A DNA stretch of 64,000 nucleotides from Brenneria bubanii (GTDB taxonomy: Bacteria; Pseudomonadota; Gammaproteobacteria; Enterobacterales; Enterobacteriaceae), in the NCBI RefSeq assembly GCF_022378355.1, contig NZ_JAKMAJ010000002.1, positions 124,001 to 188,000 on the forward strand. The letters run 5' to 3'. The notes under the pieces are model-generated. The model was not told the DNA's origin. It searched no databases and was given only the letters and a program-made list of their open reading frames with translations. Of the stretch, positions 1 to 8,672 are shown piece by piece (position 1 is the stretch's first letter; each line of letters begins with the position of its first letter). The position numbers and the translations under genes are program-made.

Positions 1-704
1 CCGTCGCGGTAAGGAATAGACAGGCCGCCGCCGGCGGAAATCGCCTCGATATCATGGCCCAGCGCAATTACCTGCCGCACCATGGCGTCACAAACCTGCG
101 CCAGATGATCGTAATCCACGCCGGAACCGATATGCATATGAATCCCTACCAGCTTGAGCTGATAACGCTGGATTTGCGCCAGCGCCTGCGGCAAATCGCC
201 GAACCAGATACCGTGTTTGCTGTTCTCGCCGCCGGTATTGGTTTTCTGACTGTGGCCGTGACCAAAGCCGGGATTCACCCGCAGCCATACCGGATGGCCC
301 GGCGATTGTTCGCCAAGCTGCTCCAGCATATCCACCGATCCGGCGTTAACCGGAATATTCAGTTCCGTCACCCGCTGTAGCGTTGGGCGATCCAACAGAT
401 CGGCGGTAAAGACAATCTGATGATCGTCCGTTCCCGGCTCGAATCCGGCGACCAGCGCGCGTTCAATTTCCCCCAGCGATACGGAGTCCACTTTTACGCC
501 CTGTTGGTGCATCAGGCGCAAAATATTGGTATTGGAGCACGATTTCTGCGCAAAGCGAATGGTATCGAACTGGCGCAGTTTGGCGATGTTATCAATGATG
601 GTTTGCGCATCGTACGCCCAAACCGGGCAGCCATAGCGGGCGGGGAGTTCGCGCAGATTTTGTGCATTCAGCGCATGGGCGGCGTCGTTTAAATCGTGTG
701 GCAT
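1..704 (-). CDS. lysA: Diaminopimelate decarboxylase LysA (partial, 3' end outside window)
   Basis: Reading leftwards from the ATG at 704-702, about 234 codons are open to the window edge. The protein begins MPHDLNDAAHALNAQNLREL and includes the PLP-enzyme segment RFAQKSCSNTNILRLM, the glycine-rich stretch near HSQKTNTGGENSKHGIW and a HMHIGSG motif typical of group IV decarboxylases. LysA converts meso-diaminopimelate to lysine in the cytoplasm, the last step of lysine synthesis. Only the N-terminal half of a roughly 420-residue enzyme lies here. The gene diverges from lysR, which encodes its activator in E. coli, so lysine-dependent control from the 223-base spacer between them is expected. 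Confidence 0.95.
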   Translation of the reverse strand, partial: MPHDLNDAAHALNAQNLRELPARYGCPVWAYDAQTIIDNIAKLRQFDTIRFAQKSCSNTNILRLMHQQGVKVDSVSLGEIERALVAGFEPGTDDHQIVFTADLLDRPTLQRVTELNIPVNAGSVDMLEQLGEQSPGHPVWLRVNPGFGHGHSQKTNTGGENSKHGIWFGDLPQALAQIQRYQLKLVGIHMHIGSGVDYDHLAQVCDAMVRQVIALGHDIEAISAGGGLSIPYRD

Positions 705-927
705 CGTATTTCCTGAAAACCAAGTTTTAATCATGAAGGCAGTATGACGACTTCAGGTTTGGTAATAAAATATCCATATAGGCGTACTCTATTCATTTTT
801 GATATATATTATTTATCCTTCAGGTTGCCGGCGCGCGGCGCGAAACGGCGGAGGCGGGTTCTCCGGACGGTCCGAATTACCCGCCATAAAGCGGTTGGTA
901 TGATATTTTCAGCAAACGGGATGCGCA

Positions 928-1851
928 ATGGCTGCGGTATCGCTACGACATATTGAAATTTTCCATGCGGTAATGACCACCGGCAATCTGACGGAAGCCG
1001 CCGCGTTGCTGAACACTTCGCAGCCAACGGTCAGCCGCGAGCTGGCCCGCTTTGAAAAACTGATCCGGATGACGCTGTTTGAACGTCTGCGCGGCCGGCT
1101 TTATCCCACCGCGCAGGGTCTACAGCTGTTTGAGGAGGTCCAGCGCTCCTATTACGGGCTGGACAGAATCATTAACGCCGCCGGAGATATCCGTCGTTTT
1201 CAGCAGGCTCAGCTGTCGATCGCCTGCCTGCCGGTCTTCTCGCAGTCTCTGCTGCCGGAAGTGTGCAAACCGCTGCTGAACCGCTATCCGTCGCTCAACC
1301 TGCACATTATTCCGCAGGAGTCGCCGCTGCTGGAGGAGTGGCTGTCCGCCCAACGCCACGATCTGGGACTCACCGAAAACAGCGCGACGCCGGCGGGCAC
1401 GGAACGTCAAACCCTGATGATGCTCAACGAAGTGTGTGTCCTTCCGGCCTGCCACCGTCTGGCGGCCAAAGCGGTGCTCACCCCGGCCGATTTCGCCGCT
1501 GAAGCTTTTATCAGCCTGTCGAGCGCCGACAGCTATCGTCAATTGCTGGATAAGCTGTTTCAGCAGGAAGGCGTTGCTCGGCGCATGGTGCTGGAGACGC
1601 ATAGCGCGGCGTCGGTCTGCGCCATGGTGCGCGCCGGCGTCGGCATCTCGATTGTCAATCCGCTGACCGCGCTGGACTATGCCGCATCCGGCTTGGTCGT
1701 GCGCCCTTTCAGTATCGATGTGCCCTTCACCGTCAGCCTGATTCGCCCGCAGCATCGACCGGCCTCCGCGCTGGTCGATACCTTTATCGAACAGCTGCAA
1801 CGCTATGCGGAAAGTATGCCCGAACGCTTACGTCAGATATTGCAGCGTTAG
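928..1851 (+). CDS. lysR: LysR-type activator of lysA
   Basis: This 307-residue protein has an N-terminal winged helix (residues about 1-65, with LTEAAALLNTSQPTVSRELA as the recognition region) followed by a LysR substrate-binding domain. Length matches E. coli LysR (311). In E. coli LysR activates lysA when diaminopimelate accumulates and lysine is scarce, and it represses its own gene. The divergent placement against lysA is the classical arrangement and is the main reason for the specific name. An in-frame ATG nine bases upstream of the chosen start is also possible. Confidence 0.93.
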   Translation: MAAVSLRHIEIFHAVMTTGNLTEAAALLNTSQPTVSRELARFEKLIRMTLFERLRGRLYPTAQGLQLFEEVQRSYYGLDRIINAAGDIRRFQQAQLSIACLPVFSQSLLPEVCKPLLNRYPSLNLHIIPQESPLLEEWLSAQRHDLGLTENSATPAGTERQTLMMLNEVCVLPACHRLAAKAVLTPADFAAEAFISLSSADSYRQLLDKLFQQEGVARRMVLETHSAASVCAMVRAGVGISIVNPLTALDYAASGLVVRPFSIDVPFTVSLIRPQHRPASALVDTFIEQLQRYAESMPERLRQILQR

Positions 1852-2195
1852 CCGCCCGCGCTTCCCGAATGGCATCCAGAAGCGGATGCCGAATCCTGGC
1901 TCACGAAATCGATCGTCCGTGTCTGAATGATTAATTTTTTGAAGACGGCGATAATTCCTCAAACGCCTTATCAATTGTATTACCCCATCAGGGCGGTTAT
2001 GCTACGGCGCAAAGCGAATAAACAGCGGCCGACAAGCCAAGATATGGCAGGTAATTCCCAGGGAATGCGCAAAGAAACGTTAATAATGGAAGCCATGCCA
2101 AATCGGCGAGTATATATCTCCACCTGTTATTTCCCGCCAAATTTCGAAGTATGGTAAAAAGGCCGCCATAGAGATTAAAATAATTATCTGGTGAT
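1852..2195. other. Intergenic region, no convincing gene
   Basis: The 344 bases between lysR and the LprI-like gene contain only short open frames with poor coding character. A 72-codon minus-strand frame (1997-2215) encodes a hydrophobic peptide, but it overlaps the next gene's start. The base composition becomes AT-rich after 2080, consistent with the promoter of the downstream gene. Confidence 0.5.
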
Positions 2196-2576
2196 ATGGA
2201 CATGAAGAAATTCACTTTAGCAATAACGTTATTAGTTTCAATTTCATCCCACGCAGCTCAGCCTCATTATACCAGTGAATATAATCAATGCATCGATGCC
2301 TCGGGCGGCATCACCGCCTCAATGAGGAAATGCATATCGGAAGAAACAAAAAAGCAAGATAATCTATTGAATAATAATTATAAAAAATACATATCCTCTC
2401 TTTATCCGGAAACAAGACAACAGTTTATCGAAGCGCAAAGGCTGTGGGTGAAATATCGTGATGCCAATTGCTCCGCCTTTGCGTCGGAAGAGGAAGGCGG
2501 AACCCTGGCATTGATTATTATAGACAGCTGTTATCTGGATATGACGGCCAGCCGGGCGGCGGATTTTGCCAAGTGA
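2196..2576 (+). CDS. Secreted LprI-like (DUF1311) protein
   Basis: The 126-residue product has a lysine-containing N terminus and a hydrophobic segment ending at SSHAAQ, a typical Sec signal peptide. The mature part carries four cysteines and the DUF1311/LprI signature: YNQCID early, LLNNNYKKYISSL in the middle and RLWVKYRDANCSAF near the end. Family members are small periplasmic proteins. Mycobacterial LprI inhibits lysozyme, but the role in enterobacteria is not settled. The start may be the ATG at 2196 or the one at 2202 (MKKFTLAI), the latter giving a more usual signal peptide. Its lower GC content than its neighbours hints at a recently acquired or weakly constrained gene. Confidence 0.8.
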   Translation: MDMKKFTLAITLLVSISSHAAQPHYTSEYNQCIDASGGITASMRKCISEETKKQDNLLNNNYKKYISSLYPETRQQFIEAQRLWVKYRDANCSAFASEEEGGTLALIIIDSCYLDMTASRAADFAK

Positions 2577-2968
2577 AAATTAATTCATAAATAATCTAAA
2601 GGCGCATGAATCATACTGATGCCGACACCGTCATAAATATAACGCGTTGTGCAATCAGCCTTGAGAAAGCAGATAAAACCTATTATACGAGTGGCTAATA
2701 ACCCAATCCGGCCGTCAGCCACCACCTATTTTAGTAATCAATAAAGGTGGAACGCACTGAAAAAAAGCTTGTGGCCAGGCCGGCACCTCAGGATGCAGCG
2801 TCGTTCAGTGTGACACGACAAACGCATTTTCCCGTGCAAAAAACGCGCCTCCCGGTCCATGACGACCGCCTATAGCTGCGATCGCTTCTGTGATATATTG
2901 CCGCCATCTTCTTCCATCACAGTTCCCGGTAACGGAGAGCTGAAGCGACCGCAGACTTAATAAGATCC
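2577..2968. other. Intergenic region upstream of dusA
   Basis: The 392 bases before dusA hold no supported gene. In E. coli the neighbour on this side of dusA is zur, which is absent here. The dusA promoter is presumably within the last 100 bases, but no unambiguous -10/-35 pair could be assigned. Confidence 0.4.
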
Positions 2969-3997
2969 ATGCCACAACATATCCCGCTTGCCAGCCATCA
3001 GACCAATAGTCCCAGCCGGACTTTTCCCCTGGCCCGCTTCTCCGTCGCGCCGATGCTCGACTGGACGGACCGGCACTGCCGCTATTTTCTCCGCCAATTA
3101 ACCAGCCGGGCCTTGCTGTATACCGAGATGGTCACCACCGGCGCCATTCTTCATGGCAAAGGGGACTACCTGGCCTACAGCGAGGAAGAGCATCCGCTGG
3201 CGCTACAGCTGGGCGGCAGCGATCCGCAAGCGCTGGCGCGCTGCGCGCACCTGGCGGAACAGCGGGGTTATGATGAAGTGAACCTTAACGTGGGCTGTCC
3301 GTCCGATCGGGTGCAGAACGGCCGCTTCGGCGCCTGTCTGATGGGGGAGGCATCGCTGGTAGCCGACTGCGTCAAAGCGATGAAAGATCGCATTTCCATT
3401 CCGGTAACGGTAAAAACCCGTATCGGTATAGACGATCGCGACGATTACGCATTCCTGTGCGAATTTATCCACACCGTTGCCGAACGCGGCGAATGCGATA
3501 CCTTTATCGTACACGCGCGCAAGGCCTGGCTATCCGGGCTGAGTCCGAAAGAAAACCGCGAAATTCCACCGCTTGATTACCCGCGCGTATATCAGCTGAA
3601 ACGTGATTTTCCGGCTCTCACCATCGCCATTAACGGCGGCGTGAAAACCCCGTCCGACGCCAAAACCCACCTGCAACATCTGGATGGCGTGATGATGGGA
3701 CGTGAAGCCTATCAAAACCCCGGTATTCTGGCACAGGTCGATCAGGCGCTATTTGGTGCCGAAAGCCCAAGTCCGGATATCGCCGCCGTGGTGGAAGCCA
3801 TGTATCCCTATATTGAGCGTGAACTGTCGACCGGCGCATCTCTCGGCCATATTACCCGGCATATGCTCGGCCTGTTTCAAGGCGTGCCCGGCGCGCGCCA
3901 ATGGCGTCGCCACCTGAGCGAAAATGCGCATAAACCCGGCGCGGATACGCGGGTGGTGGAAAAAGCCCTATCGCTGGTGAGATATTCTCCGGATTAA
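2969..3997 (+). CDS. dusA: tRNA-dihydrouridine synthase A
   Basis: The 342-residue protein is collinear with E. coli DusA from [19 protein letters not shown] to the C terminus. The family signature with the catalytic cysteine is visible as [14 protein letters not shown], along with the FMN-barrel segments [27 protein letters not shown] and [11 protein letters not shown]. DusA uses FMN and NADPH to reduce uridines 20 and 20a in the tRNA D loop. The first 20 or so residues are not conserved, so the start at 2969 rests on position alone. It is followed after 203 bases by pspG, as in E. coli. Confidence 0.96.
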   Translation: MPQHIPLASHQTNSPSRTFPLARFSVAPMLDWTDRHCRYFLRQLTSRALLYTEMVTTGAILHGKGDYLAYSEEEHPLALQLGGSDPQALARCAHLAEQRGYDEVNLNVGCPSDRVQNGRFGACLMGEASLVADCVKAMKDRISIPVTVKTRIGIDDRDDYAFLCEFIHTVAERGECDTFIVHARKAWLSGLSPKENREIPPLDYPRVYQLKRDFPALTIAINGGVKTPSDAKTHLQHLDGVMMGREAYQNPGILAQVDQALFGAESPSPDIAAVVEAMYPYIERELSTGASLGHITRHMLGLFQGVPGARQWRRHLSENAHKPGADTRVVEKALSLVRYSPD

Positions 3998-4051
3998 AAA
4001 AAACCACTAATTAGTCTTTTTGACCAATACCAGTTATGCGGCTCTTTTCCT

Positions 4052-4084
4052 CATCGCCGATAAATCAATAAGTTATCGGCGATG
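4052..4084. promoter_or_regulatory. 12-bp inverted repeat enclosing an IHF consensus, upstream of pspG
   Basis: CATCGCCGATAA (4052-4063) pairs perfectly with TTATCGGCGATG (4073-4084) around a nine-base spacer. The segment 4063-4075 fits the IHF consensus WATCAANNNNTTR exactly. It lies just before the -24/-12 element. Sigma54 promoters often need IHF bending to bring the activator to polymerase, so an IHF role in psp induction is a reasonable inference. The palindrome could instead be a dusA 3' hairpin or a PspF site. Confidence 0.55.
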
Positions 4085-4089
4085 CAGAC

Positions 4090-4105
4090 TGGCACGAATC
4101 TTGTA
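4090..4105 (+). promoter_or_regulatory. Sigma54 (-24/-12) promoter of pspG
   Basis: TGGCACGAATCTTGTA matches the RpoN consensus TGGCACG-N4-TTGCA except for T in place of C in the -12 element. E. coli pspG is RpoN- and PspF-dependent, and this element lies about 95 bases before the pspG ATG. Confidence 0.8.
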
Positions 4106-4200
4106 ACTATCCCTGTAAGTTTGACAAACGCCCAGGCAGCCCTTGGGTTTTGTCCATGTCTAAACCATAAAAACAGGTTCAGCGCATACAGGAGCACACC

Positions 4201-4422
4201 ATGCTGGAAGTTTTCTTCGTAATCGGTTTTTTTATCATGCTGATGGTGACCGGCGTGTCGCTGTTAGGCATTCTTTCCGCGCTGTTTATCGCGGCCATTT
4301 TCATGCTGGTCGGCGGACTGTTCGTGATGGCGATAAAAGTACTGCCCTGGCTGTTGCTGGCGATAGCGGCGGTCTGGCTATGGCGTCATTACCAGCAAAA
4401 ACCGATTCGTTATTATCGCTGA
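4201..4422 (+). CDS. pspG: Phage shock protein G
   Basis: This 73-residue inner-membrane protein begins MLEVFFVIGFFIMLMVTGVS and has two to three hydrophobic helices ending in a basic tail (HYQQKPIRYYR). PspG is an effector of the phage-shock response to loss of proton-motive force or secretin mislocalisation. The sigma54 promoter at 4090 and a GGAG ribosome site just before the ATG support the assignment. Position after dusA is conserved with E. coli. Confidence 0.94.
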   Translation: MLEVFFVIGFFIMLMVTGVSLLGILSALFIAAIFMLVGGLFVMAIKVLPWLLLAIAAVWLWRHYQQKPIRYYR

Positions 4423-4438
4423 CAGGGCGCCAAAAATC

Positions 4439-4498
4439 GCTGACGCGGCAAAGGTTGCAAGACAGAATGCAAAACTGTGCGTCAGCAGATATTTTTTT
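4439..4498 (+). terminator. Probable terminator of pspG
   Basis: GCTGACGC (4439-4446) pairs perfectly with GCGTCAGC (4479-4486). A second internal TTGCA/TGCAA pairing lies inside, and a run of seven T residues follows (4492-4498). It starts 16 bases after the pspG stop. Confidence 0.65.
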
Positions 4499-4706
4499 AC
4501 CATCGCGACTGCTAGGATGTCGCCACGTTGATGTCATCGCTCCTGTCAGGTGACGATGCGGCCTTAAACAGCAACAATTAAACGCAACAAAAACAACAGC
4601 TTTCATCACCGTCGGGAACAATAAGAATGGTCACACAGTGACACGCCGATTCCATGACGAACGCCGCTGTACCCTACATACAGCTTGATGAAGTTAGCGT
4701 CACGGC

Positions 4707-4735
4707 AAGGGCCTCTGGTTGGAGGCCTTTTTGCT
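4707..4735 (+). terminator. Isolated intrinsic terminator, possible 3' end of a small RNA
   Basis: A nine-pair stem (one G-U) from AAGGGCCTC (4707-4715) to GAGGCCTTT (4722-4730), with a six-base loop, is followed by TTGCTTT. It lies about 280 bases beyond pspG, behind that gene's own terminator, and no credible gene precedes it. It therefore may end an independent short transcript starting between about 4500 and 4650. The rest of 4423-4893 shows no gene. A 65-codon frame at 4654-4851 spans the terminator itself and is not believed. Confidence 0.5.
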
Positions 4736-4893
4736 TTACGACCGTTATTTGTCGAGTCGCTGACGCGTTGGCTTCCCTCGCCACTCGGCCTTTACCTTTA
4801 CCTATGCCTCGCCCATCAAGAACCAGGGTTGTGCGCGGTTTAAAGCCATAACGTTCTGTTTCGCCGCACGAAATCGATTGGGGAGATGAAACA

Positions 4894-5883
4894 TTACCGC
4901 CCGGGGATCAGCAGGCTGGAGCCCTGCGTCATCCGGCTTTCCAACATTTGGTGCGCGCGCTGAGCATCCGCCAGCGCGAATTTCTGGCTGTCCGGCACGT
5001 TGATAATAATCGCGCCGCTGGCAATCATGGCGAACAATTCTTTGCTGGCCAGCGCCAGTTCCTCACGCGTGGTGATATAGCCTGACAGCGACGGTCGGGT
5101 GACGTACAGCGATCCTTTCTGGTTCAGAATACCCAGGTTAACCCCGGCGACCGCCCCGGACGCATTACCGAAGCTGACCATCAGTCCACGACGACGCAGG
5201 CTGTCCAGAGAGGCTACCCAGGTATCTTTGCCCACGGAATCATAAACCACGCCAACCTTCTCACCGCCGGTTAATTCGGCTACGCGTTCGGCTATATTTT
5301 CCGTACGGTAATTAATCGTTTCCCAGGCGCCGGCCTGTTTTGCCCGCTGCGCCTTGTCATCAGAACCGACGGTGCCAATCAGCCTGGCGCCCAGCGCTTT
5401 CGCCCACTGGCAGGCAATCAGTCCGACGCCGCCGGCGGCGGCATGAAACAAAAAGGCTTCATTCGGTTTGATTTCATAAGTCTGGCGCAGCAGGTAGAAC
5501 ACCGTCAGCCCTTTCAGGAAAGACGCCGCCGCCTGCTCAAAACTGACGGCATCCGGCAGGATGGCGATTCTTTCTTCCGCTACGTTATGTCTATCGCTGT
5601 AAGCTCCCAGCCCAGACTGGGCGTAAACCACGCGATCGCCGACCTTGACCGCACCGACGCCCGCGCCGACTTTGGTCACGACGCCGGCTGCTTCGGTACC
5701 CAGTCCGGACGGCAGTGAAGGTGGCGAATACAATCCGCTGCGAATATAGGTATCAATATAATTAACGCCGATAGCGCGGTTTTCCACCTGAACTTCACCC
5801 ACGACGGGATCGCGCGGCGTAAAATCGACCAATTGCAGAACATCCGGACCGCCGTGGCTGCTGAACTGAATACGTTTTGCCAT
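4894..5883 (-). CDS. qorA: NADPH:quinone oxidoreductase QorA
   Basis: The 329-residue protein of the zinc-independent medium-chain dehydrogenase family matches E. coli QorA (327) end to end. Visible are the N-terminal GroES-like half (VNYIDTYIRSGLY, GTEAAGVV) and the NADPH-binding fold with FHAAAGGVGLIACQWAKALG. It reduces quinones by one electron with NADPH in the cytoplasm. A good ribosome site (AAGGAGATG) precedes the ATG at 5883. It diverges from dnaB, as in E. coli. Confidence 0.95.
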   Translation of the reverse strand: MAKRIQFSSHGGPDVLQLVDFTPRDPVVGEVQVENRAIGVNYIDTYIRSGLYSPPSLPSGLGTEAAGVVTKVGAGVGAVKVGDRVVYAQSGLGAYSDRHNVAEERIAILPDAVSFEQAAASFLKGLTVFYLLRQTYEIKPNEAFLFHAAAGGVGLIACQWAKALGARLIGTVGSDDKAQRAKQAGAWETINYRTENIAERVAELTGGEKVGVVYDSVGKDTWVASLDSLRRRGLMVSFGNASGAVAGVNLGILNQKGSLYVTRPSLSGYITTREELALASKELFAMIASGAIIINVPDSQKFALADAQRAHQMLESRMTQGSSLLIPGR

Positions 5884-5927
5884 ATCATCTCCTTGAGTGA
5901 GTTGCCTGTGGTATCACCGGCGTTGAA

Positions 5928-5947
5928 CATAGTGCATCATAGTGCAT
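5928..5947. repeat. Tandem 10-bp repeat between qorA and dnaB
   Basis: CATAGTGCAT occurs twice back to back in the 143-base spacer between the divergent qorA and dnaB starts. The one-helical-turn period is what a dimeric regulator binding one DNA face would use, but no known operator was recognised. Confidence 0.45.
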
Positions 5948-6026
5948 CTCTAGTGGGTATTGCGTGCATTCAGAGATACAATGCCCCCTTCTCTCACAGT
6001 AAATCAACCGGTAAAGAATTCGTTTC

Positions 6027-7433
6027 ATGGCAGAAAAAAGACCAACCAATAAATCGAAAGAACCCCGCGATCGCCAAATGGAAGGTTTAAAGCTTCCCCC
6101 CCATTCACTGGAAGCGGAACAATCGGTATTGGGTGGCCTGATGCTGGATAATGAGCGTTGGGATAACGTGGCCGAGCGCGTTGTCGCCAATGATTTCTAT
6201 AATCGGGCTCACCGTCTTATTTTCACCGAAATGCAGCGTTTGCTGGAAATGAGCCGGCCAATCGACCTGATTACGCTGTCCGAATCCCTTGAACAGCAAG
6301 GTTCTTTAGACTCGGCCGGCGGCTTTGCCTATCTGGCCGAGCTGGCTAAAAATACCCCCAGCGCGGCCAACATCGGCGCCTACGCCGACATTGTGCGCGA
6401 ACGCGCCGTGGTGCGGGAGATGATCTCCGTCGCCAACGAGATCGCCGATGCGGGTTACGATCCGCAGGGACGCAGCAGCGAAGATCTGCTCGATCTTGCC
6501 GAATCCCGCGTTTTCCAAATTGCCGAGAATCGCGCCAGCAAAGATGAAGGCCCGAAAAGTATCGATCGCATTCTGGAAGAGACCGTCTCCCGTATCGAAC
6601 AGCTCTATCAAAGACCGCACGATGGCGTGACCGGCGTATCGAGCGGCTATCAGGATTTGGATAAAAAGACCGCCGGGCTGCAGAAGTCCGATTTGATCAT
6701 TGTGGCGGCGCGACCTTCAATGGGTAAAACCACTTTCGCCATGAACCTGTGCGAAAACGCCGCCATGATGCAGGATAAACCGGTGCTGATCTTCAGTCTG
6801 GAAATGCCCGGCGAACAGATCATGATGCGTATGCTGGCGTCGTTGTCGCGCGTGGACCAGACCCGTATTCGTACCGGACAGTTGGATGATGAGGACTGGG
6901 CGCGTATTTCCAGCACCATGGGGATCCTGCTGGAAAAACGCAATATGTACATCGATGACTCCTCCGGCCTGACGCCCACCGAGGTTCGATCGCGCGCGCG
7001 CCGGGTATTTCGTGAACATGACGGACTGAGCCTGATCATGATCGACTACCTGCAATTGATGCGTGTTCCCTCGCTGTCCGATAACCGTACGCTGGAAATT
7101 GCCGAAATATCCCGCTCGCTCAAAGCATTGGCAAAAGAATTGCAAGTCCCGGTGGTAGCGCTGTCCCAGCTTAACCGTAGTCTGGAACAACGCGCAGATA
7201 AAAGGCCGGTTAACTCCGACCTGCGCGAATCCGGTTCCATCGAACAGGATGCCGACCTGATTATGTTTATCTACCGTGATGAGGTTTACCATGAAAACAG
7301 CGACATGAAAGGCATAGCTGAAATTATTTTGGGGAAACAGCGTAACGGTCCCATCGGTACCGTGCGGCTGACCTTTAACGGGCAGTGGTCGCGCTTTGAT
7401 AATTACGCCGGGCCACAATACGACGATGAATAA
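6027..7433 (+). CDS. dnaB: Replicative DNA helicase DnaB
   Basis: The 468-residue hexameric helicase has the N-terminal DnaG-interacting domain (LPPHSLEAEQSVLGGLMLD), a linker, and a RecA-like C-terminal domain with Walker A (ARPSMGKTTFAMN), Walker B-type IMIDYLQLM and the SQLNRSLEQRADKRP arginine-finger region. It unwinds DNA 5' to 3' ahead of the replisome. Length is as in E. coli (471), so no intein is present. It heads the dnaB-alr gene pair. Confidence 0.98.
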   Translation: MAEKRPTNKSKEPRDRQMEGLKLPPHSLEAEQSVLGGLMLDNERWDNVAERVVANDFYNRAHRLIFTEMQRLLEMSRPIDLITLSESLEQQGSLDSAGGFAYLAELAKNTPSAANIGAYADIVRERAVVREMISVANEIADAGYDPQGRSSEDLLDLAESRVFQIAENRASKDEGPKSIDRILEETVSRIEQLYQRPHDGVTGVSSGYQDLDKKTAGLQKSDLIIVAARPSMGKTTFAMNLCENAAMMQDKPVLIFSLEMPGEQIMMRMLASLSRVDQTRIRTGQLDDEDWARISSTMGILLEKRNMYIDDSSGLTPTEVRSRARRVFREHDGLSLIMIDYLQLMRVPSLSDNRTLEIAEISRSLKALAKELQVPVVALSQLNRSLEQRADKRPVNSDLRESGSIEQDADLIMFIYRDEVYHENSDMKGIAEIILGKQRNGPIGTVRLTFNGQWSRFDNYAGPQYDDE

Positions 7434-7527
7434 CCCACGATGATAGCTCCCCGCTAAAAGTCCGGATGCCGGCCGGTAACAGACCCGCGGCCTGAAAGGC
7501 AACGGGGAGATGCGCTAAGGATACAGA

Positions 7528-8607
7528 ATGAAAACGGCAACCGCCGTCATTAATCGCCGCGCTTTGCGCCACAATTTGCAACGGATCCGCGAACTGGCCC
7601 CACAATGCCGTCTGGTTGCCGTTGTGAAAGCAAATGCATACGGCCATGGGCTTATTGAAGCCGCACGCACCTTTTGTCATGCCGACTGTTACGGCGTCGC
7701 CCGGCTTGCAGAAGCGCTGCAACTGCGCGAAGCCGGCATCACCAAACCCATCCTGTTGCTTGAAGGTTTTTTCTCCGCCGAAGAGCTTGCGCTGGCGGCG
7801 CAACATCATCTGGAAACCGCCGTTCACAGCGTGGAGCAACTCGCCGCGCTGGAAGAAGCCGCGCTGCCGCAGCCTATCCGCGTGTGGATGAAGCTCGATA
7901 CCGGCATGCACCGTCTTGGCATGTTGCCGGAACGCGCCGAAGCCTTCTATCAGCGCCTGACGCAATGCCGCAATGTGGTGCAGCCGGTGAACGTCATGAG
8001 CCATTTTTGCCGCGCTGACGAACCGCAGGCCGGTACCACCGAGCGTCAGCTTGCCTGCTTTGATGCGTTCACTCAGGATAAGCCCGGCGCCCAGTCTATC
8101 GCCGCATCAGGCGGCATTTTGCTATGGCCGCAGGCGCACCGCGATCAGATTCGTCCAGGCATCGTCCTGTATGGCGTGTCGCCGACGGCGTGCGACACCG
8201 CCGCCGATTTTGGTTTACAGCCGGCCATGACCTTTACCTCGCACCTGATCGCCGTACGCGAGCACAAGGCGGGGCAACCCGTCGGCTACGGCGGCATCTG
8301 GACCAGCGAGCGCGACACCAGACTCGGCGTGGTGGCTATCGGTTACGGCGACGGCTATCCGCGCAGCGCGCCAGCCGGCACGCCGTTGTGGATAAACGGG
8401 CGGGAAGCGCCGCTGGCCGGTCGGGTATCCATGGATATGGTTACCGTCGATCTCGGGCCGGATGCCCAGGACAAGGTTGGCGATCGGGTGATCATCTGGG
8501 GCGATGTATTGCCCGTCGAGAAAATCGCCGCCTGTACCGGCATCAGCGCCTACGAGTTAATCACCCGACTCACGCAGCGTACTAAACTGGAATATATCGA
8601 CGAATAA
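7528..8607 (+). CDS. alr: Alanine racemase
   Basis: The 359-residue fold-type III PLP enzyme shows the PLP lysine motif [13 protein letters not shown] near the N terminus. The C-terminal beta domain contains the catalytic tyrosine region ([11 protein letters not shown]) and [13 protein letters not shown]. It supplies D-alanine for peptidoglycan. Ninety-four bases separate it from dnaB. Length is identical to E. coli Alr. Confidence 0.97.
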   Translation: MKTATAVINRRALRHNLQRIRELAPQCRLVAVVKANAYGHGLIEAARTFCHADCYGVARLAEALQLREAGITKPILLLEGFFSAEELALAAQHHLETAVHSVEQLAALEEAALPQPIRVWMKLDTGMHRLGMLPERAEAFYQRLTQCRNVVQPVNVMSHFCRADEPQAGTTERQLACFDAFTQDKPGAQSIAASGGILLWPQAHRDQIRPGIVLYGVSPTACDTAADFGLQPAMTFTSHLIAVREHKAGQPVGYGGIWTSERDTRLGVVAIGYGDGYPRSAPAGTPLWINGREAPLAGRVSMDMVTVDLGPDAQDKVGDRVIIWGDVLPVEKIAACTGISAYELITRLTQRTKLEYIDE

Positions 8608-8618
8608 CCGGCAGACGG

Positions 8619-8650
8619 CAGGAGCCATTAGCCATGGCTCCTGTTCTTTC
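8619..8650 (+). terminator. Terminator of alr
   Basis: CAGGAGCCAT (8619-8628) and ATGGCTCCTG (8634-8643) form a perfect ten-pair stem with a five-base loop, followed by TTCTTTC. It begins 12 bases after the alr stop and lies just before the convergent pheC-like gene. Confidence 0.75.
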
Positions 8651-8672
8651 GCAATAACGATTTTTCTGCGCG

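Noticed and set aside
1120-1800. 226-codon minus-strand open frame antisense to lysR
   Set aside because: Low-complexity Arg/Gln-rich translation that mirrors the LysR effector domain.
1997-2215. 72-codon hydrophobic minus-strand frame
   Set aside because: It overlaps the start of the LprI-like gene, has no ribosome site, and its hydrophobicity follows from AT-rich sequence.
4654-4851. 65-codon plus-strand frame before qorA
   Set aside because: It is interrupted functionally by the intrinsic terminator at 4707-4735 and has no homologous look.
6027-7433. Intein or insertion in dnaB
   Set aside because: dnaB is a frequent intein host, but the length and motif spacing match intein-free DnaB.
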